From the NCBI RefSeq assembly GCF_004681965.1, contig NZ_SMLL01000006.1, positions 62,001 through 126,000 of the forward strand: a stretch of 64,000 bases of DNA, in the 5' to 3' direction. The position numbers were made by a program, and so were the translations under genes. Source of the DNA: Ramlibacter rhizophilus. GTDB taxonomy: Bacteria; Pseudomonadota; Gammaproteobacteria; Burkholderiales; Burkholderiaceae_C. Under the pieces are notes generated by a model. It did not search any database, was not told the origin of the DNA, and worked only from the letters and a program-made list of their open reading frames with translations. Numbering within the stretch: the first letter of the stretch is position 1; every line of letters begins with the position of its first letter. Positions 1 to 13,798 of the stretch are shown piece after piece.

Positions 1-1138
1 GCGCCTGCGTCTCGGGCGAGGCGGCCCAGGAGATGAAGAGCCAGGTGGCGCGCTTGGCCTTGTCCGAGAGCGCGGCGTTGATGGGAAAGCCCCAGTTCCA
101 GATGGAGGTCACGCGCTGGCCGCTCGGCCCCGCGGGCCAGCGGGCGTAGGCCACCTTGCCCACCACCTTGGACTTCTCGGGGTTGGTGATGACGGCCGCC
201 GAGGAATGCGCGTCGATGTAAGTGGCCACCGTGCCCTGCGAGAACGCGTCGGCGATATCCGGCCAGTTCCAGTTGCGCACCGCGGGCGGCGCGTACTGCG
301 TCAGGGCGTTGACGTACCACTCCAGCGCCTTCACGTGCGCGGGGCTGTTGACCACCAGCTGCTTGTTCTGGAACCAGTCGCCACCGAAGCCGCCCAGGAT
401 GGACGGGTAGATGTACATGTTCTGCCCCGCGCCGGCGAAGCCGCGCAGCGCCAGGCCGTAGGTGCGGTTGGCCGGGTCGTGCACCGCCTTGGCGTTGGAC
501 AGCAGTTGCTCGTAGGTCTCGGCGGGCTTGAGGCCCTTGGCGTCGTAGAGGTCCTTGCGATAGACCTGCACCGTCACCTCGCCGTCGTAGGGGATGCCGT
601 AGGGCTTGCCGTCCACGGAGTCGGCCTCGCGCCAGGCCTTGATGATGTCCTCGTACTTGAACCAGGCGGGGTCCGTGAGCGTGGCGTCGTTCAGGTACTT
701 GTCCAGCGGCTCGACCCACTTGTTGGCCACGTACAGCGGGTAGTACATGGGGTCGGCCGCGTGCGTGCCGTAGGTGGCGGTCTTGGACGACAGGTCCAGC
801 ATGGCCTTCTGGCGGATCTGCCCCGGCGGCACCTTCTCCGCGCGCACCTTCACGCCCGTGAGCGCCTCGAACTGCGGCAGCAAGGTCAACAGGTTCTCGA
901 AGTAGCTGGCCGGGATGACCGCCACGGAGATCTGCTCACCCTCGGCCTGGCGCCAGTTGATCTTGGCGCTGCGGTACGGCGCCAGGTCGTCCTGCCCCTG
1001 GGCGAAAGCGCCGCCCATCCAGCCGGTGCCGGCGAGCGCGGCGCCAGCCGCGGCCGCCTGGCCCATGAAGCGACGACGGGTCGCGGAGGGGGTCTCGGAG
1101 GAAGTGGCGCCGGTATCCGGGTGCGCGTCCTGGGTCAT
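1..1138 (-). CDS. Sugar ABC transporter substrate-binding protein, truncated at its C-terminus by the window edge
   Basis: Periplasmic binding protein that would deliver a sugar or polyol to an ABC importer. The ATG at 1138 has an AGGAG ribosome site just upstream. The N-terminus carries a twin-arginine signal (RRRFMGQ, residues 21-27) followed by an Ala/Gly-rich hydrophobic stretch ending in AFAQ, so Tat export is likely. The mature part has family 1 solute-binding features, including the YGIPYDGE segment and a tryptophan-rich WNWGFPIN stretch typical of ligand pockets. About 379 residues are visible and the frame stays open to base 1; permease and ATPase genes presumably lie outside the window. 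It diverges from a LacI-type regulator, with operator-like palindromes between them. The exact substrate cannot be read from sequence. Confidence 0.9.
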   Translation of the reverse strand, partial: MTQDAHPDTGATSSETPSATRRRFMGQAAAAGAALAGTGWMGGAFAQGQDDLAPYRSAKINWRQAEGEQISVAVIPASYFENLLTLLPQFEALTGVKVRAEKVPPGQIRQKAMLDLSSKTATYGTHAADPMYYPLYVANKWVEPLDKYLNDATLTDPAWFKYEDIIKAWREADSVDGKPYGIPYDGEVTVQVYRKDLYDAKGLKPAETYEQLLSNAKAVHDPANRTYGLALRGFAGAGQNMYIYPSILGGFGGDWFQNKQLVVNSPAHVKALEWYVNALTQYAPPAVRNWNWPDIADAFSQGTVATYIDAHSSAAVITNPEKSKVVGKVAYARWPAGPSGQRVTSIWNWGFPINAALSDKAKRATWLFISWAASPETQA

Positions 1139-1196
1139 GCCTTGTCTCCTGGTGTGGATGCGTGCGCTCGCACGCGGGGGGCGTGGCGACATGCCA

Positions 1197-1210
1197 TGCA
1201 ATCGATTACA
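1197..1210. promoter_or_regulatory. Candidate LacI-family operator O1 (upstream of the sugar-binding protein gene)
   Basis: TGCAATCGATTACA is a 14-bp near-perfect palindrome with the central CG typical of LacI/GalR operators. It lies 59 bp upstream of the binding-protein start. The same motif with one base changed recurs at 1347, in front of the regulator gene. The assignment to the neighbouring regulator is inferred from this pairing. Confidence 0.7.
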
Positions 1211-1346
1211 CGACCCTCAGTCTAGTCAGGCCGCGCGCCGGCGTCAGCCCGCTTTTCTCAGGGATTTCCCTCTGCCAGCGCTTGCGGCGCGCGTGCTTTC
1301 GCATCGGTTACATTGCCTCGCATGCGGATCGGCATTGCCGGTTCCG

Positions 1347-1360
1347 TGCAACCGATTACA
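1347..1360. promoter_or_regulatory. Candidate LacI-family operator O2 (upstream of the lacI-type gene)
   Basis: TGCAACCGATTACA matches the site at 1197 in 13 of 14 positions and ends 17 bp before the regulator start codon. That position suits autorepression. The centres of the two sites are 150 bp apart, so looping by a tetrameric repressor is possible. A weaker look-alike ending in GGTTACA lies around 1299-1312. Confidence 0.65.
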
Positions 1361-1377
1361 GGAGCATCCGAGCCGCC

Positions 1378-2427
1378 ATGGCGACCCCCGAGCCCACCAG
1401 CCTGCCGCCGACCAAGGGCCGCTCCGGCGCCAAGGACGTGGCGCGGCTGGCGGGCGTGTCCACGGCCACGGTCTCGCGCGTGCTGAACCGCTCGCAGCAG
1501 GTGGACCCGGCCACCCGCGAGCGCGTGCTGGAAGCGGCCGCCAAGCTGCGTTACGTGCCGCACGGCGCGGCGCGCACGCTGCGCAGCCACCGCAGCAAGA
1601 TGGTCGGAGCCATCGTCCCGTCCTTCGACTACGCGCTCTATGCGCGCACCACCAGCGCCTTGCAGCAGCGGCTGGACGAGCGCGGCTACGCGCTGGTGCT
1701 GGCCGAGCACCACTACGAGCTGGCCGCCGAGACCCGCATCGCGGGCCAGCTGGTGGAGCACGGTGTCGACGCCTTCGTGCTGGTGGGGCTGGACCATGAA
1801 CAGCGCCTCTTCTCGCTGCTGCAGGACTACGGCCGGCCCTATGTGCTCACCTGGGGCGTGGACGGCGCCCAGCGCCATCCCAGCATCGGCTTCGACAACC
1901 GCGCCGCCACGCTGGCCGTCACGCGCCACCTGGTCGGCCTCGGCCACCGCCGCATCGGCCTGCTCAGCGCACCGCCCGAGGGCAACGACCGCGCCCGCGC
2001 CCGCGGCGAGGGCCTGCGCGCCGGGCTGGCCGAGGCAGGGCTCACGCTCGATCCGCGGCACATCGCTTACGCGCCGATCTCCCTGGCCGCCGCCGAGGCG
2101 GCCATGCAGCAGCTGCTGGCGGCGCCCGAGCGGCCCACCGCCGTGGTCGCCACCAACGACGTCTTCGCGGTCGGCGCGATGATCGCCTGCCGCAAGACGG
2201 GCGTGCGGATCCCGCAGGACCTGTCCATCACCGGCGTGGACAACACCGACCTGGGCGCCACGCAGACCCCGGGCCTGACCAGCGTGGCCACGCCCATCAC
2301 CGAGATCGGGCGGGCCGCCGCCGACCAGCTGGTCGCCCGGCTGGAGGGCCTGCCCTGCGAGACCTTCCAGGCCTTTCCCGTGGAGCTGGTGCACCGGGGC
2401 AGCACCGCGCCGCCGCCGAGCGAATGA
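1378..2427 (+). CDS. LacI/GalR-family transcriptional repressor
   Basis: 349-residue DNA-binding regulator. A LacI-type helix-turn-helix occupies about residues 18-40 (DVARLAGVSTATVSRVLN), followed by the hinge-type ERVLEAAAKLRYVPHGAARTL segment split over residues ~47-67 and a periplasmic-binding-protein-like sensor domain to the end. The sensor contains the usual VVATNDVFAVGAM and ITGVDNTDLG stretches. The ATG at 1378 was chosen because it directly precedes the DNA-binding domain; the frame is open further upstream but would run through the operator region. It probably represses the divergent sugar transporter and itself until the sugar binds. Ligand unknown. Confidence 0.92.
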   Translation: MATPEPTSLPPTKGRSGAKDVARLAGVSTATVSRVLNRSQQVDPATRERVLEAAAKLRYVPHGAARTLRSHRSKMVGAIVPSFDYALYARTTSALQQRLDERGYALVLAEHHYELAAETRIAGQLVEHGVDAFVLVGLDHEQRLFSLLQDYGRPYVLTWGVDGAQRHPSIGFDNRAATLAVTRHLVGLGHRRIGLLSAPPEGNDRARARGEGLRAGLAEAGLTLDPRHIAYAPISLAAAEAAMQQLLAAPERPTAVVATNDVFAVGAMIACRKTGVRIPQDLSITGVDNTDLGATQTPGLTSVATPITEIGRAAADQLVARLEGLPCETFQAFPVELVHRGSTAPPPSE

Positions 2428-2449
2428 GACACGCGGCGACAATCGCGCC

Positions 2450-3271
<822 letters not shown>

Positions 3272-3283
3272 GGCCGCTCCGTT

Positions 3284-4207
3284 TCAGCCGCGCAGCAGGT
3301 AGCCCGCCACGGTGCCGGCAAAGAGCGTCGCGCCGAACCAGTGGTTCAGGCGGAAGGCGCGAAAGCACCCGTCCCGCGAGCGGTCCCGGATCAGCGTGTA
3401 GTGCCAGGCTGCCTGAGCCCCGGCGGCCCCCACCGTGAGCGCCACCACGACCAGCGGAATGCGGCCGGCAAGCACCAGCGCCCACACGGCCAGCGCCGCC
3501 GCGTAGCAGGCCATCACCACCGCCACGTCGGCGCGGCCCAGCGTGATGGCCGAGGTCTTGATGCCGATGCGCAGGTCGTCGTCGCGATCGACCATGGCGT
3601 ACTCGGTGTCGTAGGCCAGCACCCAGAACAGGTTGCCCAGGAGCAGCACCCAGGCCACAAGCGGCACCTGCGCCTGCACGGCCGCGAAGGCCATGGGGAT
3701 GCCGAAGCTGAAGGCGATGCCCAGCACCGCCTGCGGCATGGACACCACGCGCTTGGCCAGCGGATACACCAGCGTGACCGCCAGCGCCGCGAAGGACCAG
3801 GCCACGGCCACCCGGTTGGTGGTCAGCACCAGCGCGAAGGCCGCGAGCGCCAGTGCCGCGCCCACCCCCAGCGCCTCGCGCACGGAGATGCGCCCGGTGG
3901 TCACGGGCCGCTGCGCGGTGCGCTTGACGTGCCTGTCGAAGTCGCGGTCGGCCACGTCGTTCACGCAGCAGCCGGCGCTGCGCATGAGGAAGGTGCCGCC
4001 CACGAAGACGGCCAGCAGGTGCCAGCCGGGAAAGCCCTCGGCCGCGATCCACAGCGCCCACAGCCCCGGCCACAGCAGCAGCAGCCAGCCGGCCGGGCGG
4101 TTGAAGCGGATCAGGTCGAGCCAGAGGGCGAGGCGTTCGCGCAGGGCCCCGGCAGGCGACCGCCCGCGCAGGGAATCCGATGGGTCGGGCGTGTGCGGGC
4201 GGGACAT
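3284..4207 (-). CDS. ubiA: 4-hydroxybenzoate polyprenyltransferase
   Basis: Integral membrane prenyltransferase that attaches the isoprenoid tail to 4-hydroxybenzoate in ubiquinone synthesis. The 307-residue protein is mostly hydrophobic helices. The first aspartate-rich motif, NDVADRDFD, spans residues 83-91 and the second, [12 protein letters not shown], lies near residue 205; both bind Mg-diphosphate in this family. The ATG at 4207 gives a short polar N-terminus before RFNRPAGW, which fits the family. The frame is open to 4297 but that extension would be Arg-rich and unlike homologues. Confidence 0.95.
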   Translation of the reverse strand: MSRPHTPDPSDSLRGRSPAGALRERLALWLDLIRFNRPAGWLLLLWPGLWALWIAAEGFPGWHLLAVFVGGTFLMRSAGCCVNDVADRDFDRHVKRTAQRPVTTGRISVREALGVGAALALAAFALVLTTNRVAVAWSFAALAVTLVYPLAKRVVSMPQAVLGIAFSFGIPMAFAAVQAQVPLVAWVLLLGNLFWVLAYDTEYAMVDRDDDLRIGIKTSAITLGRADVAVVMACYAAALAVWALVLAGRIPLVVVALTVGAAGAQAAWHYTLIRDRSRDGCFRAFRLNHWFGATLFAGTVAGYLLRG

Positions 4208-4866
4208 GGGGCGATGGTAGCGAAGCGGGCGGCGGCAGCCCCGGCCGACAGTGGAACCGAAGCGGAGGCGCAGCGCACCTTGCCTGCGAGCGCACATCCG
4301 CCGGGGAAGACCTGTTCCGGCTCTTGCCCCGATGGATACAGGTTCCGCAGTGGCGCACCCCGGTTTTCGCCGACGCCTGCTGGTCCGCCGCCACGCGCCT
4401 GGACGGCCGCGATGGTCGCCTCTACGAGGTGGCGGACACCCTGGCCGAGGCCGGCCTGCTGACCCTGGAACAGCTGGACATGGTGCGGCTTGGCGCCCAG
4501 TCGGCCCTCATCGGCCTGAAGCCCGATGAGGTGGGAGCCGACCGCGAGATGGTGATCGACATCGCGCGCCACGTGGTCGGCATGTACACCGGCGCGTTCA
4601 ACGCGCGCCGCGCACTCGTCACCTCGGCCGAAGGGGAACAACGCCAGCACCTGGCCGAGGCGCTGCAGCGCGACCTGGAGCACCTGAAGGCCAAGCTGGA
4701 CACCAGCAGCGTGCTGTTCACCCAGCCGGCCATCTGGAACGGGATCTCCCGCAACGTCCGGGAGCTGATCGACTGGCTCGCACCGCTACGGGCACCGCGG
4801 CCGGCGCAAGCGGCCGCGCCGACGAGCGCCGATGTGACGTCGCTCGACAAGGACGAGCGCCGCTGA
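4180..4866 (+). CDS. Hypothetical protein of unknown function, start uncertain
   Basis: I do not recognise this family. The only in-frame ATG before residue ~97 is at 4180, which overlaps the divergent ubiA start by 28 bp. The first ~40 residues from it are Gly-rich and look unlike protein. A rarer start such as TTG 4324 or GTG 4429 is possible. From about 4309 onward the translation looks real: it is amphipathic, probably all-helical, with [12 protein letters not shown], a segment [19 protein letters not shown], and a Trp-containing [17 protein letters not shown] end. No signal peptide or membrane helix is evident. It sits between ubiA and oxyR, pointing at oxyR. The predicted helices invite comparison with phasin-like or helical-bundle proteins, but that is not supported by any motif. 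Confidence 0.5.
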   Translation: MGRACAGGTWGDGSEAGGGSPGRQWNRSGGAAHLACERTSAGEDLFRLLPRWIQVPQWRTPVFADACWSAATRLDGRDGRLYEVADTLAEAGLLTLEQLDMVRLGAQSALIGLKPDEVGADREMVIDIARHVVGMYTGAFNARRALVTSAEGEQRQHLAEALQRDLEHLKAKLDTSSVLFTQPAIWNGISRNVRELIDWLAPLRAPRPAQAAAPTSADVTSLDKDERR

Positions 4867-4891
4867 GGCGGCCGGGCGCGACCGCCTGCGC

Positions 4892-5848
4892 TCACGACAG
4901 CCGCGTCACCCCCGGCAGCTCGCAGGCATAGACCGCATTGCGCAGCGCCGCGATGGCCTCGTAGCGCGTGAAGCTGCGCCGCCAGACCAGCACCACGCGT
5001 CGCGTGGGCTGGTCGGCCCCGTCGAAGGGGATGTAGCGCACGTAGCTCTCGTCTTCCTTGCGCCGGCGCGGCTTGGCGTCCAGCGCCTCCTTGGGCACCG
5101 ACAGGCGCGGCACCAGCGTCACCCCCATGCCGGCGGCCACCATGTGCTTGATGGTCTCCAGGGACGATCCCTCGAAGCTCTTGCGAATGCCTTCGGCATT
5201 GCTGGAAAAGCGCGCGAACTCGGGGCAGACCTCCAGCACATGGTCGCGAAAGCAATGGCCGGTGCCGAGCAGCAGCATGGTCTCGGCCTTGAGCTCCTGG
5301 GCGGTGATGGTCTTGCGTGAGGCGAGCGCGTGCGTGCTGGGGACGGCGGCCATGAAAGGCTCGTCGTACAGCGGCGCGATGGCGAGGTTGGTGTCTGGAA
5401 AGGGCTCGGCCAGGATGGCGCAGTCGATCTCGCCGGTGCGCAGCATCTCCAGCAGGCGCGCGGTGAAGTTCTCCTGCAGCATGAGCGGCATCTGCGGCGT
5501 GCGGGCGATGGCCTGGCGCACCAGGTCGGGCAGCAGGTAGGGGCCGATGGTGTAGATGACGCCCAGGCGCAGCGGGCCGGCGAGCGGGTCCTTGCCGCGC
5601 TTGGCGATCTCCTTGATGGCGGCGGCCTGCTCCAGCACGCTCTGCGCCTGCCGCACGATCTCCTCGCCCAGCGGCGTGACGGCCACCTCGGTGGCGCTGC
5701 GCTCGAAGAGCTTGACCTCCAGCTCCTCCTCCAGCTTCTTGATCGCCACCGACAGCGTCGGCTGCGAGACGAAGCAGGCCTCGGCGGCCTTGCCGAAGTG
5801 CTTCTCGCGGGCGACGGCGACGATGTATTTGAGTTCTGTGAGGGTCAT
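4892..5848 (-). CDS. oxyR: Hydrogen-peroxide-sensing LysR-type regulator OxyR
   Basis: 318-residue LysR-type activator of peroxide defence genes. The winged helix-turn-helix covers residues 1-60, with FGKAAEACFVSQPTLSVAI as recognition region. The regulatory domain keeps both redox cysteines at the E. coli numbering, C199 in GTGHCF and C208 in EVCPE, which form the regulatory disulfide in OxyR. This makes the identification firm. The start lies 6 bp after the recG stop on the same strand, so the two are probably co-transcribed. No catalase or dps gene is adjacent within the window. Confidence 0.96.
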   Translation of the reverse strand: MTLTELKYIVAVAREKHFGKAAEACFVSQPTLSVAIKKLEEELEVKLFERSATEVAVTPLGEEIVRQAQSVLEQAAAIKEIAKRGKDPLAGPLRLGVIYTIGPYLLPDLVRQAIARTPQMPLMLQENFTARLLEMLRTGEIDCAILAEPFPDTNLAIAPLYDEPFMAAVPSTHALASRKTITAQELKAETMLLLGTGHCFRDHVLEVCPEFARFSSNAEGIRKSFEGSSLETIKHMVAAGMGVTLVPRLSVPKEALDAKPRRRKEDESYVRYIPFDGADQPTRRVVLVWRRSFTRYEAIAALRNAVYACELPGVTRLS

Positions 5849-5854
5849 GGGGTC

Positions 5855-10196
<4,342 letters not shown>

Positions 10197-10211
10197 AAAA
10201 GCGATCCGCTG

Positions 10212-10700
10212 CTACACCAGCAGCGCGACGACGAAGATGCCCACCATGACGAAGGCCAGGGCCACCTTGGCGACCATGCCGATCATCAGGCCCACCCAGG
10301 TGGCCACGCCGATGCGCATGGCGTTCACCTGGTCGCGCCGCGCCAGCCACTCGCCCACGGCCGCGCCCACCAGCGGCATGAACAGCACGCCCACGAAGCC
10401 CATGAAGATGCCGGCCACCGTGCCGACGGCCGCGCCGATCACCGCGAGGCGGCTGGCCCCCGCGCGCTGCGCCCCGAGCACACCGGAGAGATAGTCCACC
10501 ACCCCGCTCACGATGGCCAGCACGGTGACGCTCGCCAGCGCCACCCAGCCCACGCGGGTGAAGTCGTCGATCCAGGCGCCGACCACGATGCCCGCCAGCA
10601 CCAGCACCGTGCCGGGCAGGGCCGGCAGCACGGTGCCGGCGATGCCCACGCCGATCAGCAGCACGCTGAGCACCCACAGAAGCAGGTCGGTGAACTCCAT
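10212..10700 (-). CDS. DUF456 small integral membrane protein
   Basis: 162-residue protein made almost entirely of hydrophobic helices separated by Gly-rich turns, matching the DUF456 family. GTVLPALPGTVLVLAGI and the GxxxG-rich AAVGTVAGIFMGFVGVLF are typical. About five or six membrane segments are likely. Function is unknown. The gene follows the FIST-domain gene by 10 bp on the same strand, so they are probably co-transcribed. Confidence 0.85.
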   Translation of the reverse strand: MEFTDLLLWVLSVLLIGVGIAGTVLPALPGTVLVLAGIVVGAWIDDFTRVGWVALASVTVLAIVSGVVDYLSGVLGAQRAGASRLAVIGAAVGTVAGIFMGFVGVLFMPLVGAAVGEWLARRDQVNAMRIGVATWVGLMIGMVAKVALAFVMVGIFVVALLV

Positions 10701-10710
10701 CCGGCGACGC

Positions 10711-11973
10711 CTAGGCGGTGAACACCGTCAGCACGCCGGTGTAGCCATAGAGGTGGTGGCGCGCGATCTCCCCGCCGGCGAAGAAGCCCACCAGCGGCAC
10801 GTCGCCCAGGGCGTGGCGCACGATCTGCAGTTCGGCGCTGGGGCCGCCGAAGTGCGGGCCGCCCCGGCCGGCGCAGCTCACATAGATGGCCCCGGCGATC
10901 CGGCGCGCCGGGCTGGGTGCGGCCAGCGCCTCGTCGGCGGCGAGTGCGGTGGCGGTGGACAGGCTCATCTCGTGCGGCTCCAGCTCCTCGCGGATCTCGG
11001 CGCACACGCGCATGAGGTCGGCCCGCGCCGCGCGGGCGTGCCGCTGGCAGAAGGCCATGGGCATGCCGGCCTCGACCTGGTCGGCGACGGCCACGCCGCG
11101 CCGCCCCGGGTCCAGGCCGATGATGTGGCGCACCCGCACGTCGGTGCCGAAGCTGCCGGTGCGGTCGACAGCCTGGCTGCCAGCGGAAGTGAGGCCCACC
11201 AGCGTCGCGCGCAGGGTGGCGATGGCTTCCTGCGGCTCGTCCAGCGACAGGCCCAGCTCGCGCAGCAGCAGGTCCAGCGCGGGTTCGCCGTCCAAGGACA
11301 GGATGACGTTGCCCTCGGCCGAGGAGATGCGCCGCTGCGCCGTGACCGGCTGGCAGCCCTGCGTGACGCGCGAGACCAGCGCCACCTCCTCGCCGAAGGC
11401 CACGCCCGAGAGGCCGCCGCTGAAGACGCCGCTGGCCGCGCCCTGGCCGCGCATGTTGCCGTTGCCGCCCACGGCGAACTGCACCGCCGGGCCGCGGCTG
11501 GAGGCCAGGCCGCCGAACAGGTAGCCGCTGGTGGTGCGGCCCGCCATCTCGGCCAGCAGTTCCGCCAGCTCCGGCGTCTGCGCGTCCGCATGCACCAGGG
11601 CGGCATGCGCCTCGAAGCCCATGCCCTCGCCGGCCCCCAGCGGTGCGACGCCGGAGAACACCCGGTACTGGTGCGGCGGCACCGCGCACAGCATGACCGC
11701 GAGCGCCGGCTCGTCGATGTACTCGGCGCTGCCCGCGCAGATGCCCACGCCCACGGTGCCGGTCCAGTCGGTGACCAGGGGCAGTTCGGCCGAGAGGTGG
11801 TCGAGGATGTCCCGCGCCTGCCCGGCGTAGTGGTCGGTGATGTACAGAAGGCCCAGGGTGGGCGCGCCCGCGTAGTCCGGGCGGGCCATCTGGGCGCGCA
11901 GCTGCGCCAGCACCAGGCCGGCGGCCATCTGCCACTGCGGATGCGTGGCGTGCCCGAAAGGGAACAGCTTCAT
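10711..11973 (-). CDS. FIST domain sensory protein
   Basis: 420-residue soluble protein with FIST_N in roughly the first 215 residues and FIST_C after it. FIST domains are proposed small-ligand sensors, often tied to signal transduction; here the protein stands alone, without a kinase or cyclase output domain. Supporting segments are LVTDWTGTVGVGICAG, SGYLFGGLASSRG and the C-terminal CAGRGGPHFGGPSAE followed by PLVGFFAGGEI, which are hallmarks of the family. ATG 11973 was chosen because MKLFPFGHATHPQW gives a sensible N-terminus; the longer open frame upstream is Arg/Pro-rich. It sits 13 bp after the PhaM-like gene. Confidence 0.85.
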   Translation of the reverse strand: MKLFPFGHATHPQWQMAAGLVLAQLRAQMARPDYAGAPTLGLLYITDHYAGQARDILDHLSAELPLVTDWTGTVGVGICAGSAEYIDEPALAVMLCAVPPHQYRVFSGVAPLGAGEGMGFEAHAALVHADAQTPELAELLAEMAGRTTSGYLFGGLASSRGPAVQFAVGGNGNMRGQGAASGVFSGGLSGVAFGEEVALVSRVTQGCQPVTAQRRISSAEGNVILSLDGEPALDLLLRELGLSLDEPQEAIATLRATLVGLTSAGSQAVDRTGSFGTDVRVRHIIGLDPGRRGVAVADQVEAGMPMAFCQRHARAARADLMRVCAEIREELEPHEMSLSTATALAADEALAAPSPARRIAGAIYVSCAGRGGPHFGGPSAELQIVRHALGDVPLVGFFAGGEIARHHLYGYTGVLTVFTA

Positions 11974-11986
11974 GCGGGCGCGGCCC

Positions 11987-12670
11987 TCAGGCGAGCTTGC
12001 TGCGCTTGCCGGGCGGGCGGGTGCTCGCACGCTTGCGCGCGGCCGGGGCGCGCGGCTTGGCCGCAACGGCGCCCTGTCCCTCGCCCGGGGCCGGACTGCC
12101 CTCGGCGCGGCCCTGTGGCTGTCCCGTCGTTGCCGGCGCGGCCGCGGCGGCGGCTTGCGCGCCTTGCTGCAGCGCATTGGCGGCGATCTGCTGAAACTGA
12201 TGCGTGAGCGCCGTCCACCACTGCACCGGATCGACCACCTGGGCCGGCTCGGATTTCGCACCGCCCGCCGCGCGCGTCGCGCCTTTCTTCTCCGTCCCGG
12301 CAGCGTCCGCTGCCGCTTCGGTGGGTGCGGGGGCCGCCGGCGACGCGGGCGCGGGCTTGACCTTCATCGCCTCGGCCAGGTCGGCCAGGGTCAGGTCCAT
12401 GCCCTTGAGCGTGGCCAGGGTCATCTTCTGCACCTCCAGCGCCTGGATGGTCGCGCCCAGCGCCTTCTGGTTCTGCTCCAGCCAGAAGAGCACGGCACGC
12501 AGCTCGGAAATTCGCTTGTCGAGTTCCTCCACGCTGAGCGTGGGCGCGATCCAGCTGGACAGGGTGGGCATCTGCGGCATGGCTTCCGAGGCGCCCTTAG
12601 CGAGGTTCTGCAGGAAGTCGAACCCCGGGACGAACTGGCCGAAGCCGCTGAAGTTCTGTGAGTCGCTCAT
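11987..12670 (-). CDS. phaM: PhaM-type polyhydroxybutyrate granule protein
   Basis: 227-residue protein in the PhaM family, which binds PHB synthase, PHB granules and DNA and influences granule number and distribution. The conserved N-terminal half contains FGQFVPGFDFLQNLAKG and SWIAPTLSVEELDKRI, then a helical leucine-rich part. After a Pro/Ala linker there is a WWTALTHQFQQIA helix and a basic Ala/Pro/Lys/Arg-rich tail resembling the DNA-binding tail of PhaM. The match is by recognised pattern, so the symbol is probable but not certain. It implies that the host makes PHB. Confidence 0.8.
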   Translation of the reverse strand: MSDSQNFSGFGQFVPGFDFLQNLAKGASEAMPQMPTLSSWIAPTLSVEELDKRISELRAVLFWLEQNQKALGATIQALEVQKMTLATLKGMDLTLADLAEAMKVKPAPASPAAPAPTEAAADAAGTEKKGATRAAGGAKSEPAQVVDPVQWWTALTHQFQQIAANALQQGAQAAAAAAPATTGQPQGRAEGSPAPGEGQGAVAAKPRAPAARKRASTRPPGKRSKLA

Positions 12671-12736
12671 CGAAGTCCTCCAGGCCGTGGGCCAACCAGC
12701 TTATCAGAGGCCCACGGCCCTGGAGGACGAAGGCCC

Positions 12737-13264
12737 TCAGTGCTTGTGGCCGTGGCCACCATGGGCATCGGCGGGCGGCGCCACGCGCGCACCGCCGGCC
12801 GCGCCGGGCGGGCGGGCGCTCACCGGGACGTCCAGCGCAAGCTGCTGCTCGGCGCCGCGCGCGTCGCGCAGCAGCAGCGTGAGCGGCACGAGCGTTCCGG
12901 CCTGCAGGGGCGCCTTGAGGTCCAGCAGCATCAGGTGCAGGCCGCCGGGCCGCAGCTCGACCGCCTGCCCCGCCGGCAGCGGCAAAGCGGTCAGCGGCCG
13001 CATGCGCATGACATCGCCGTCCATCTTCATCTCGTGCACCTCGACGCGCCCGGCCACGGGCGAACGCGCACCCACCAGGCTGAGCGGCTCGGCGGCCGTG
13101 AGGCGCATGAAGGCGCCGCTGGCCTGCTGGCCCGGCACGCTCAGGCGGGCCCAGGGGGCTTCAACCTGCAAGGAAGCTTGGGCCTGCGCGAACGTGGCGA
13201 GCGCCAGGGGAAGACAAGCGAAGGCGAGGCCGCGCAGGAGGGTGCGTTGACGTGACGTATTCAT
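12737..13264 (-). CDS. Periplasmic copper chaperone PCu(A)C
   Basis: 175-residue exported protein. A signal peptide covers about residues 1-29 and ends in FAQAQA. The copper motif H(M)x10Mx21HxM fits exactly: H77, M88, H110 and M112. Such proteins carry Cu(I) in the periplasm, classically for the CuA centre of cytochrome oxidase. The C-terminus adds an extra His-rich tail (HGGHGHKH), a second possible metal site. ATG 13264 was preferred over 13294 because it places the n-region directly before the hydrophobic core. The DUF2946 gene upstream on the same strand is probably functionally linked. Confidence 0.93.
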   Translation of the reverse strand: MNTSRQRTLLRGLAFACLPLALATFAQAQASLQVEAPWARLSVPGQQASGAFMRLTAAEPLSLVGARSPVAGRVEVHEMKMDGDVMRMRPLTALPLPAGQAVELRPGGLHLMLLDLKAPLQAGTLVPLTLLLRDARGAEQQLALDVPVSARPPGAAGGARVAPPADAHGGHGHKH

Positions 13265-13375
13265 GATCGGGAATGACTGAGGCTTGGTGGACATGGGACG
13301 GCGCGGGCGGGGCGGGACGGTGTTCCGGCGTGGAGACCTGGACCCCGGTGCCGCGAGCGTCGGGATGGCGATGGA

Positions 13376-13738
13376 TCAGGCGTGCTTCGCGTGCGCGGGC
13401 GGACCGCGGGCCGGCAAGGGGGCTGCAGCACGCGGTGCCGGTGGTGCATCGCCGGCAGGAAGCGCGAGCCGGCTGGCCTGCGGGGCCTGGACGGGCGGGG
13501 CGATGCCACACGGGGGCGCGGGCGCATCCAGGCCCAGGCAGCTCGGACATTCCAGCATGGGCCGGCCGCCGCCCGGGGTGGCATCGGGCTGGCCGTCGAC
13601 CCATTTGAGGCTACCGCCGGAGCACACCCACTCGCCGGATCCTCCGCCCAGCCAGGGTGCGGCGGAGGCTGCAGCGACCCAGAGCAGCAGCCAGGCCAGC
13701 GCGAGGCGGGCGAGGAGGTGCAGGCGGCGGGGCGGCAT
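13376..13738 (-). CDS. DUF2946-like Cys-rich exported or membrane-anchored protein
   Basis: 120-residue protein with an N-terminal hydrophobic segment (LARLALAWLLLWVAAASA) that could be a signal peptide or anchor. The mature part has four spaced cysteines: one in WVCSGGSLKWV, two in ECPSCL and one in PPCGI. This is the DUF2946 pattern, a family often found beside copper-handling genes. A Pro/Ala-rich C-terminus ends in HAKHA. The neighbour 111 bp downstream is a PCu(A)C copper chaperone, which supports a metal-related role, but no function is established. Confidence 0.75.
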   Translation of the reverse strand: MPPRRLHLLARLALAWLLLWVAAASAAPWLGGGSGEWVCSGGSLKWVDGQPDATPGGGRPMLECPSCLGLDAPAPPCGIAPPVQAPQASRLALPAGDAPPAPRAAAPLPARGPPAHAKHA

Positions 13739-13798
13739 GGCGGGGTCGCGATCGGCAAAGCAGACGGCGATTGTCGCCGGCTTGCTAAGCTGGCGCCC

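Noticed and set aside
1161..1174. Palindrome CGTGCGCTCGCACG as a regulatory site
   Set aside because: It lies between the operator and the start codon of the binding-protein gene, has no second copy, and such GC palindromes are common by chance in this genome.
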